Assembly (NCBI GenBank): GCA_030674185.1
Contig: JAPXFY010000031.1
Span: 42,514,949 to 42,578,948 of the forward strand
Reading direction: 5' to 3'
Source of the DNA: Monoplex corrugatus
Lineage: Eukaryota; Mollusca; Gastropoda; Littorinimorpha; Ranellidae
DNA length: 64,000 nt
Below are positions 59,601-64,000 of this stretch, piece after piece. Position 1 is the first letter of the stretch; every line of letters starts with the position of its first letter. The notes beneath the pieces were generated by a model. It saw only the letters and a program-made list of their open reading frames with translations, searched no databases and was not told where the DNA came from. Made by a program: the position numbers and the translations under genes.

Positions 59601-62018
59601 ATCTTCAATTTCGGTACAATTTCTGTTCTCTTTCTGGGAACAATTTGGAATTTAGACCATTTTGTCAACAAAGAACAAAACAAATTGCATTCCAAACAAT
59701 TTCATTCGAACAACTACAATTTTTCCCAGATTACTTTCCAATGTTTTTAGGATTCGAAACTTTTGAGTTTCCTTTCTTAGTAAGGTTCAATTAAAGTCTC
59801 TAGGAAGCCAGTTACGGGTCCTTGAATGTGTATAAGAATCTTTGACGGTAGCTTCCTGGTTTGTTTAATATCATAAACTTAACTGGCCGGGTGAAATCTT
59901 CGCCATTATTGAAGAAACGTCTTCTTTTCACCGGGCGTTGAAGAGGTAACGACCTCCTGCTGGTGAAGTCTGTAGAGGAAGAGGACTTTGTGTAGTGAGC
60001 AGGTTGAAACGTCTTATGTTCTGCGCCGGAACATAAAAGTTCTACAGGGTTAGGGTCACAGTCTTCTGAAAATTCTGTCAAAACCTCCTGGCATCAGTTC
60101 TTTCTTCTATTCTCTGGGCCGGTCTGGAGCGCTTAATTTCAACAAAATACTTGAGCTCTCCAAAATCCGTTTGCTCTTGAATACAGTTACAAAGGCATTG
60201 GCGATGACGCTGTAATATTCCGTAGAGTTTTGTCATCCTTTGCTTTCCGTATTTTTGAAGTCACATAGATGCGAGGTTTCTTTTGTTACAGTGTGTGTTA
60301 CTTTTCATTAGCAAATCAGTTATCTGTATTTCTTTGGCTTAATTGATGTCAAGTTATCTGTATCTCTTAGGCTTGGTTGGTGCCAGGTTTTATTTCTGTG
60401 GAAAGTGCAGATTATGCCCCTGTCATGTAGTATGAATCCAGATGGAGCACAGTTGTCATTTCATTTTCACAAATTATTACAGCATTGTTAGATTTATCCC
60501 AGGAGACTGTGGTCTTTCCGTGCCTCACAGTCTTCCTCAGTTTGTTTTCGTCTGCTGCTTTCATGCCTGCTTGGCTTTCCTTTCCACCTTGTACATATCT
60601 CTTTTTTTTCCACTTGTGAAGTTTCAGCATCTACTTCATTTTCTTGTGTCCAGAGTGCAACTTGTCCCGTGATTTTCACCCTTGATGTTGCAGGACTGTG
60701 ATAAACCATCTTCATCTGCATGTCAAGCTCCTGAGGCAGGTCGGCCAGCATCCTCCATCAAGAGAGCTTTTGGTGTTTCCCACAAATCCTGTACTTGTGA
60801 TGGGGGCTGTAAAAATTGTAGACAGACATCGATGTGTAATAGACACAAGATTATGCATACTGGTAAAAAACCTCATGTGTGCGACGTGTGCGGTAAGAGT
60901 TTTGCTTGGCAACAGACTTTGAAGAAGCACAAGCTGAGCCATACAGGTCAGAAGTCCTATTCATGTGATGTTTGCAGCAAGACGTTTACGCTGGCATCAG
61001 ACCTGAAAATGCACAAGATGCACCATACTGAAGGACCCTTTGTGTGTGACGTATGTAATAAAACTTTCTTGTCTAAGTCTTTTTTGAAGACACATAAGAT
61101 GACCCATACTGGTAAAAAGCCATTTGTATGTAATTCGTGTAATAAGTCTTTTAGGCGGAAGTTTTCTTTGAAGACTCATGAGATGACTCATACTGGTAAG
61201 AAACCCTTTGTATGCGATGTCTGTGTTAAGTCTTTTACGCGTTCATCTTCTTTGAAAACACATAAGAATGTTCATTCTAGTCAAAAACCCTTTGTGTGTG
61301 ATGTCTGCAGAAAGTCTTTTACGCGTTCATCTTCCTTGAAGAGACATAAAATGATCCACATTTGTCAAAAAGCCTTGTGTGTGATGTGTGTAATAAGTCT
61401 TTCATGAATTCATCTTCCTTGAAGACACATGAAATGACCCATACTGGTCAAAAACCATTTGGGTGTGATGTGTGTAGCAAGTGTTATACATCTTCATCTT
61501 CTCTGAAGATGCATAAGTTGGTCCACACTGGTCAGAAGCCCTTTGCGTGTGATGTGTGTAGTAAGTCTTTCACATTGCCATCTTACTTGAGGACACACAA
61601 GATGACCCATACTGGTCAAAAACCCTTTGTGTGCAATGTTTGTAGTAAGTCTTTTACATATGCATTTAATTTGAAGACACACAAGATGGCCCATTCTGGT
61701 CAGAAACCTTTTATGTGTGATGTTTGTGATATGTCTTTTAGGCATAAGTCTTCTGTGATGATTCATATGGCGACCCATACTGGTCAAAAACCCTTTGTGT
61801 GTGAAGTGTGTAATAAATCTTTTACATGTTTGTCTTACTTGAAGAAGCATAAGATGATCCATATTGATCAAAGACCTTTTTTGTGTGATGTATGTGATAA
61901 GTCTTTTACTAGGTCTGATCACTTGAAGACACACAAGATGACCCATAGGTTAGAGCACTATTTGGATACAGTTTTCTCATCTGGTAACCGTGTTCAAGTG
62001 CAGTTTTTTTCAATATGA
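38050..62018 (+). CDS. C2H2 zinc-finger protein gene, three exons, frameshifted
   Basis: Exons 38050-38150, 40618-40928 and 60694-62018 join in phase (1/2, then 0/0) with good GT/AG sites. Translation starts at 38063 (MASCEQPTMSVVKVEIEV). The first 133 residues are acidic and carry three SUMO-type PsiKxE motifs (VKVE, VKFE, IKTE). The last exon encodes a degenerate finger and 13 C2H2 fingers with HTGQKPF-type linkers, as in nuclear DNA-binding regulators. A one-base deletion near 61371-61376 breaks the frame after finger 6; fingers 7-13 follow in another frame to the stop at 62016. Either the allele is a pseudogene or the base is an assembly error. The 19.8-kb intron 2 hosts most mobile elements of the right half. 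A different downstream partner for the first two exons cannot be excluded. Confidence 0.65.
38646..38730 (-). repeat. tRNA-like sequence with A-rich tail
   Basis: On the minus strand, GTTAGCACATTGGTAAAACC resembles an A box, and CCCAGGTTCGATCCCCGGCG a B box and T arm, followed by TGGGA and about 13 A. The 3' half resembles animal tRNA-Glu. The acceptor stem pairs poorly, so it is not a functional tRNA gene. It starts about 15-20 bases after the stop codon of the LINE at 38744. Confidence 0.6.
38744..39993 (-). pseudogene. 3' part of an RLE-type LINE (zinc knuckle and restriction-like endonuclease)
   Basis: Two overlapping minus-strand frames (39993-39274 and 39436-38744) are parts of one protein broken by a frameshift near 39300-39400. 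The first has LPLKSIVEEYKVGK and RTGRKWKVQEAV, from the RT thumb side, then a CPLC...HVLSSC CCHC knuckle. The second has RPDIALHSD followed by ILIELTVPYE and YKTEKYAGL, the PD-(D/E)xK pattern of restriction-like endonucleases in R2/NeSL-type LINEs. The RT palm is absent, so the copy is 5'-truncated. It sits in intron 1 of the zinc-finger gene, opposite in orientation. Confidence 0.75.
40618..40928 (+). CDS. Zinc-finger gene second coding exon
   Basis: The acceptor is TGTGTTACAG|AT at 40617 and the donor is GATGAACAG|GTATGT at 40929. The 311 nt encode an acidic Ser/Thr-rich segment with VKFEPVEETD and IKTEPV. The first codon is completed by the G from the previous exon. Confidence 0.65.
41180..41415 (+). 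mobile_element. tRNA-derived SINE
   Basis: GTGCAGAGTCAGTTGGTTAA (A-box-like) and TCTGGGTTTCGTTCAC (B-box-like) are about 45 bases apart. The body has a TTTTCCCACTTACCAGATC block shared with the copy at 7550-7725. The tail CATGCATGCTGAAATTGTGT, GGTTTATAGAAACATG and CCCAGCATGCATGCCCACC is shared in part with 34110-34205. It sits in intron 2 of the zinc-finger gene. Confidence 0.6.
41430..41633. repeat. (CA)n and CATG/CACG microsatellite
   Basis: Mixed GCAC/CATG units pass into two long CA runs. Confidence 0.9.
42120..42318. repeat. Compound (CT)n-(CA)n-(GA)n microsatellite
   Basis: CT repeats (42120-42182), CA repeats (42210-42262) and GA/GAAA repeats (42287-42316) follow each other, with near mirror symmetry between the CT and GA arms. 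Confidence 0.9.
42805..43496. repeat. Tandem array of about 83-88-bp units, about eight copies
   Basis: Each unit contains GTATTGCCCCATATCTCTAT, TTGTTTGTTTGTGTCTATAA and ATAAAGGAGTTAATGAACAA and ends AACAAAACTCCTTAGTAAG. Length differences come from TAGTTTG or GTTTGTT indels. AGGAGTT and AACTCCT in each unit can pair. Confidence 0.88.
43685..44100. repeat. Tandem array of 40-bp and 47-bp units, about ten copies
   Basis: The 40-bp unit is ACACAAATCTTGAGGGGAAC followed by AAAGTCATCAAATGTTTTAT. Three to four central copies carry an extra ACTGTAC. Open frames on both strands follow from the repeat itself. Confidence 0.88.
44101..44959. other. No gene seen
   Basis: A 54-nt stretch at 44238-44291 has an acceptor (TTTTCTGCAG) and a donor (CAG|GTTTGC) in phase 0 and reads LLSFLRFDDMV, but this is too little to call an exon. 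The rest is unremarkable. Confidence 0.3.
44977..46405 (+). pseudogene. LINE B endonuclease, linker and RT start
   Basis: Blocks in order are IIQVYAPTST, IMGDFNAKVGKN, a TGA at 45289-45291 where TGG is expected (KLVE-stop-AQMNEF), WTWMSPGDN, QIDYVLI and DCNSDHNPV. A Lys-rich linker continues in other frames (45651-46076), then DEVRAALKKVKPGEARGPDN starts the RT at 46103. Several frameshifts break it, yet all domains line up with the other family B copies. Confidence 0.8.
46554..47936 (+). pseudogene. LINE C endonuclease and RT start
   Basis: VQAYAPTSTS, CIVMGDFNTKVGEG, QIDYIIIDRSW and DCDTDHILV are the endonuclease blocks (46600-47050). A long Lys/Glu-rich linker with KSKVRRDKANW follows, then the RT start (CRKSPGLDNIPGELLKH). 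A one-base insertion near 47928 (AACAATATATAG) puts a stop in NNYRTIALIS. The frame remains open upstream into LINE B by chance. Confidence 0.82.
47887..49147 (+). pseudogene. LINE C reverse transcriptase and C-terminal part
   Basis: YRTIALISHASKILL, FIDYSKAFDSV and KGVRQGCILSPHLFN are in one frame to about 48410. A one-base shift precedes NLRYADDTGLLAD, the catalytic block, and another near 48478 precedes the rest (VKDFKYLGSV, LYGCEAWTMKKED, GRPRSRVLEA) to the stop near 49147. The decay is light: about three indels and no lost domain. Confidence 0.82.
49171..50117 (+). pseudogene. LINE B reverse transcriptase, second part
   Basis: TKAFDRVRHEELINQLERLG, RGVRQGCVLSPDLF and the catalytic RYADDTMLIAES are intact to 49707. 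After a frameshift near 49665, the CIEPILLYGREAWTVN and MRKGELECLVTTGKL blocks complete the C-terminus. The first residues are supplied by the host side of the LINE C target duplication. Confidence 0.82.
50585..50832. repeat. (CT)n/(TCTG)n microsatellite and poly-C run
   Basis: Pyrimidine-only sequence of CTCT and TCTG units ends in a run of about 16 C at 50817-50832. Confidence 0.9.
50912..51060. repeat. DIRS left inverted terminal repeat
   Basis: The part from 50931 (CCGTGGCTCACAAATGCAAT) to about 51058 pairs with 56320-56445 reversed, with about two mismatches in 127 bp. It may contain promoter sequence for the element. Confidence 0.92.
51157..53168 (+). pseudogene. DIRS gag-like region
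   Basis: The N-terminal frame (51157 on) is Ser/Pro/Gly-rich and has a tandem 24-residue duplication (LSHSGQSTWAPW twice, near 51756-51897). A shift near 52140-52250 moves to the frame with EDTDSGSEDEAP and PEAMDRLASHAPEA. Another near 52440 leads to SSFLKESDMVADCLKRVQ, then PLSLTQEDLLLVNDRSRTQP (52570) and, after another, GLKCSTEALAWTYLN to the stop at 53166. At least three frameshifts interrupt it, so it is unlikely to make the full protein. The function is by analogy with other DIRS elements. Confidence 0.7.
53165..54780 (+). pseudogene. DIRS reverse transcriptase and RNase H
   Basis: RT blocks are GGWRPVLDLSPLNRFL, ISIDLKDAYFHLLIHP and FRALPFGLA, then a one-base frameshift near 53700, then LFTKVARELC and the catalytic AYLDDWLLLV (53776-53805) and FLGMSFDTSKWMV. 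RNase H follows from about 54280 in shifting frames: HINMLELEAVFQAL, INKQGGARSHSLSR and AKHVPGKINILADSLSRS. Several single-base shifts near 54080, 54200 and 54450 separate these parts. Confidence 0.85.
54639..55073 (+). pseudogene. DIRS region between RNase H and recombinase
   Basis: VDLFATRFNHRLPLYVSPVP (in the preceding frame) and VDALSIPWSNLMGYAFPPFP, LILVAPRWPAQAWYPEL form the conserved segment found after RNase H in DIRS elements. It is often annotated as a methylase-like domain; no clear methyltransferase catalytic motif is seen here. Confidence 0.6.
54950..56100 (+). pseudogene. DIRS tyrosine recombinase
   Basis: The frame to 55903 carries the core-binding part (GTQGVYNAHWNGWLSWC) and the first catalytic Arg in SLASGRRCSEVHAL (about 55510-55550). 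A one-base shift near 55890 moves to a frame with HEIRAW (H-x-x-R, 55899-55910) and FIQFYLRDV with the nucleophile Tyr at 56007-56009. All four catalytic residues R-H-R-Y are present, but not in one frame. Confidence 0.85.
56160..56250. repeat. DIRS internal complementary region
   Basis: 56162-56195 is complementary to the left end (50912-50945) with one mismatch. 56195-56250 is complementary to the right end (56435-56490) without mismatch over 56 bases. In DIRS replication this region acts as the splint that joins the two cDNA ends into a circle. Confidence 0.92.
56320..56490. repeat. DIRS right inverted terminal repeat
   Basis: An inverted copy of the left repeat up to about 56455, then an outer 35 bases unique to the right end (GTAATTTTAGAAGGAAAATT and on) that are repeated inverted in the internal complementary region. 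Confidence 0.92.
56575..57965. repeat. Tandem array of about 94-bp units, about 12 copies
   Basis: Units contain ATGGACATCCATATAGATGA, GCTATTCACATAGTACTCA, TTTGAGTGGCATGGTGTTCA and AAGCCAGATATGTGTG. The first copy (about 56590-56652) is cut off from the rest by a LINE B fragment. Unit length varies between about 85 and 100 bp. Confidence 0.85.
56653..56972 (+). mobile_element. LINE family B 3' fragment inside the 94-bp array
   Basis: An 8-bp target duplication, TTCACATA, lies at 56645-56652 and 56973-56980. The 320-bp insert has the RT C-terminal end (AGCAACATTTATAGGAGG and on) and an ATGATGATGATAATGATG tail. It is 5'-truncated, and its target was the tandem array. Confidence 0.88.
58210..58775 (+). 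repeat. Dispersed repeat, copy 2 (about 540 bp)
   Basis: Aligns along its length with 62360-62895 in the same orientation. Shared blocks include TTTCCTCTTTTCTGTCACTC, GATAAATTGGATGGAGTGGT-like and GATATGGCTCTACGCA...GGGCTTTAAATAAA, with an A-rich 3' end. It looks like a retroposon or LINE 3'UTR. The first 200 bases have an open minus-strand frame ([16 protein letters not shown]) and a GTAAGT at 58206-58201, but the same block is non-coding-like elsewhere. Confidence 0.7.
58780..59805. other. No supportable gene
   Basis: A 92-codon open frame at 59516-59794 (aromatic-rich, MRKKHCFDITIADFYYLQF) has no recognisable motif or splice context. GTCTTGTTATATTAAATACG at 58840 matches 23855-23875 and may extend the dispersed repeat family. 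Confidence 0.35.
59812..60081 (-). CDS. Unrecognised 89-codon open frame
   Basis: The ATG is at 60081 and the stop at 59812. The product would be soluble, Ser/Arg/Lys-rich, with RPVKRRRFF and TRPVKFMILN. The two RPVK blocks correspond to an imperfect inverted repeat in the DNA (GGCCGGGTGAAA near 59885, TTTTCACCGGG near 59925). I do not recognise it, and it could be chance or a relic. Confidence 0.2.
   Translation of the reverse strand: MTEFSEDCDPNPVELLCSGAEHKTFQPAHYTKSSSSTDFTSRRSLPLQRPVKRRRFFNNGEDFTRPVKFMILNKPGSYRQRFLYTFKDP
60090..60690. other. Intron 2 end of the zinc-finger gene, no gene seen
   Basis: T-rich sequence leading to the acceptor at 60693. An open minus-strand frame at 60412-60630 has no motif. 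Confidence 0.4.
60694..62018 (+). CDS. Zinc-finger gene last exon (C2H2 array)
   Basis: The acceptor is TTGATGTTGCAG|GAC at 60693. Frame 1 runs to a TGA at 61405-61407 and covers fingers 1-6 (first HVCDVCGKSFAWQQTLKKHK). Frame 2 from about 61377 covers fingers 7-13 and ends at 62018. Most fingers read FVCDVCxKSFxxxSxLKTHK, and the near-identical repeats point to recent finger duplication. Where the break lies, other units read CAAAAACCCTTTGTGTGTGA; here one base of the CCCTTT run is missing. Confidence 0.88.
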
Positions 62019-62220
62019 CGAGAAACAAGTATTTTATCTCTTTTTTGTTTTCAGTTTTTCAAGAGAGACAACCCTTCTTTCCCTCTCTTGAGGGGAAGAC
62101 ATCTATCTACATTTGCTTTCCTTAGCAGTCATTCACCTTTTACAAAGGTGTGTGAATATCAGACTTCTATTCAGAAGAGGCTGGATTTGATCCGCATGCA
62201 TGGGGGGAAAGGATGATGAT
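62019..62220 (+). other. Probable 3'UTR of the zinc-finger gene
   Basis: Follows the stop at 62016-62018. No canonical AATAAA was found before the next repeat begins near 62225. Confidence 0.3.
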
Positions 62221-62224
62221 TTTT

Positions 62225-62895
62225 CTAATCATCCAAGTCAACATGTATACCAGACCTGTCATAGCTTAAACTCCTCTCATGTGTAAATGTATGCATAACA
62301 ATAACATCAAATATGCATGTTAAAATCCTGTAAGTTATGACAGTGGCTGGCTTATTCCCCCCATGGGGATGCTGGGGTTCTTTCAGTATAAATAGTATCA
62401 CCACCTTCTGGAAATTCTCTGCTAAAAATTTCCTCTTTTCTGTCACTCTCTTTGTTTCTGCTTGTTCCTTTGCTTTTTGTAATTTCTTCCTATCATTTTC
62501 TGCATTCACCTGTATGTCTTTGATAAAATATCATGTACTTTCATTTTAGGAGTGATAATTGGGTATATGTATTAAGTGCACTTTTGGCTCTGGGAAAATG
62601 AGATATGCGGAAGCAATTTAAGATAATTTAGGCCCTTTTTATGTATGTTTTCGTTAGTGTCCTTAGTTATGTTTAAATTTGTATTCAGGTTTGCTTTTTA
62701 AATCCGTTGTGCGATAAATTGGATGGAGTGGTCAACACAAGGAGCATGTCCTTAGATTATGTGCGCAAATACATACATGTACTTAATTTTCTTATCTTTT
62801 TTTACTGTTGAAGTGTGGTGTATTTTTTTAAAATGGTTATAGCCCTGATATGGCTCTATGCAGTCAGGTGGGCTTTAGTTAAACAAAAAAATAAC
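62225..62895 (+). repeat. Dispersed repeat, copy 3
   Basis: 62360-62895 aligns with 58230-58775. The preceding 62225-62345 (AAGTCAACATGTATACCAGA, AACATCAAATATGCATGTTA) aligns with 24270-24370 and with part of the SINE tail at 41330-41385. The 3' end is GGGCTTTAGTTAAACAAAAA. Confidence 0.7.
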
Positions 62896-62899
62896 AACT

Positions 62900-63475
62900 G
62901 AACCATGAAAAAGACAGATTGTACAAAATCACAGTGGAGTGTGAACAGCTTGAGGTCTCTGTGCTTTGCTAAAAGTTTGCTTATGTGCGAATTCATATGA
63001 GCTGGGGGAAAACAGTGCTATCCCAGAAAGATTTTTAATAATTATGTTTCCCACGTAGATGACGTGTGTTTCCCACATATTATGTTTCCGATGAGGATGT
63101 TATGTTTCCCATGTAGGTGTTTTGTTTTTATAGCAGTGGATGGTGCTGTTGTTTGTTTTATAGCAGTGGATGGTGTTGTGTTGTTTTGTGCTTTGTGTCG
63201 GCTTCTATGCTAGCTGAATGGGTAGCGCAAACTGTGTTAAGATTTGAGAAGTTTCACAACATAGGAGATAATTCCTACGTGACTCTCAAGAGTTATGTCC
63301 TTTGGTTGATTTCTGTGAAACACTTACTGATGTCTCCAAGGAGAGCATATCGTCATAACGCAGCCCCATCCATTTTTTCCCCTCTTTTCGTGTATGCCTG
63401 TATTTTTGTTTACCTGTGAAAGTGGAGTTTTCTACAGACTTTGGTCAGGGGACAACATTTGTGTCCGTATAGAAT
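62900..63475. other. No gene seen; short duplications
   Basis: TTTATAGCAGTGGATGGTG occurs twice (about 63126 and 63159), and TATGTTTCCCA-like units occur four times at 63040-63115. No coding frame is supported. Confidence 0.4.
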
Positions 63476-63480
63476 AGTCT

Positions 63481-63570
63481 TTAACCCGTTGACTCCTGCA
63501 GCCTATCCACCAACTGCAAAAACTTAACCTTTTGACTCCTCACCCTACCCACCAGCTTCCTGTGTTCATT
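63481..63570. mobile_element. TTAA MITE fragment
   Basis: TTAACCCGTTGACTCCTGCA and, 42 bases on, TTAACCTTTTGACTCCTCAC followed by CCCACCAGCTTCCTG match the ends of the MITEs at 37447 and 37798 in tandem. The opposite end was not found. Confidence 0.55.
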
Positions 63571-63604
63571 TTGCTGTCAGTCATGAGGAGCACAAAGTAG
63601 TAAA

Positions 63605-63800
63605 CAACCAGTATTTGTTGGACACAGAATGTGACATTGAGAGACAAGATAGGGCAAGAGAAAGTTTTATTGAGTTATCGAAATTAGGTAAGGCAAGAGA
63701 AAGGATAGAGGTAATGAAAAAGACGAGTCAAAATTACAGAAATGACATAGTGACAAAATTAAGGGAGTGTTATAACAAAAATGAAGTCAAGCAATTGTAT
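63605..63800 (+). CDS. Possible exon or open frame, unrecognised
   Basis: An open frame encodes a highly charged helical stretch (DIERQDRARESFIELSKLGK, RERIEVMKKTSQNYRND) and continues to 63872. Charge periodicity looks protein-like, but no acceptor in phase, homologue or following exon can be named within the window. Confidence 0.25.
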
Positions 63801-64000
63801 GTCAGTTCATTGCATTTTATTTCAGAGAAACTTCTCTATTTGAGATTTAATTATCTTTCAAAATGCAAATGAAAATCCGTCCTTAGGTAAATGAAAATTC
63901 ATTCGCAAAACGTACAAGCAGAGTGCCATTAAACATTCTGCATGTATTTCTGTATACACGCACATGCACATGTACCCCTGTGGGTATGCCGGGGGGCTCT

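Overview
This is nuclear DNA from an animal. It has spliced host genes with GT/AG introns, long CA/GT microsatellites, many degenerate retrotransposons, and no prokaryotic gene packing. A conserved AP-1 sigma adaptin gene and a large C2H2 zinc-finger gene confirm a metazoan. The tRNA-derived SINEs, the TTAA MITEs and the mixture of RTE-like LINEs with a DIRS element look like a gastropod mollusc, but that assignment is from memory of such genomes and is not proven here.

Host genes. (1) 38-6130, minus: a five-exon gene whose splice phases all agree and which gives a 1164-codon reading frame. It has a basic N-terminus, a central Asp-rich RNase-H/DDE-like region and a C-terminal OTU-like cysteine-protease fold. 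(2) 23200-27791, minus: three coding exons of an AP-1 complex sigma subunit; the last short exon was not found. (3) 38050-62018, plus: two acidic N-terminal exons with SUMO-type motifs, joined in phase across a 19.8-kb intron to a C2H2 exon at 60694. That exon carries a one-base frameshift after finger 6.

Mobile DNA fills most of the rest and is heavily nested. 10.6-12.2 kb is a GATGACACAGGY minisatellite. 12.26-16.37 kb is a MITE split by a full-length LINE (family A) with an 11-bp target duplication. 16.37-20.55 kb is a family B LINE split by a 2.8-kb TA-flanked non-autonomous element. 20.88-22.75 kb is an internally deleted piggyBac with TTAA duplications. 25.7 kb, 30.3-32.7 kb and 56.65 kb are further family B copies with target duplications. 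37.4-38.0 kb holds two TTAA MITEs. 38.7-40.0 kb is the 3' part of a LINE with a restriction-like endonuclease, next to a tRNA-like sequence. 44.97-50.24 kb is a family B LINE with a family C LINE inserted in its RT.

50.91-56.49 kb is a structurally complete DIRS-type tyrosine-recombinase retrotransposon. It has inverted terminal repeats and an internal complementary region that predicts both element ends, but its reading frames carry frameshifts.

Tandem arrays: 66 bp (19.2 kb), 47 bp with an internal hairpin (28.4-28.95 kb), about 83-88 bp (42.8-43.5 kb), 40/47 bp (43.7-44.1 kb) and about 94 bp (56.6-57.96 kb). The regions 6.4-7.5, 32.96-33.9, 34.4-35.5, 35.7-37.4, 58.8-59.8 and 60.1-60.7 kb show no supportable gene.
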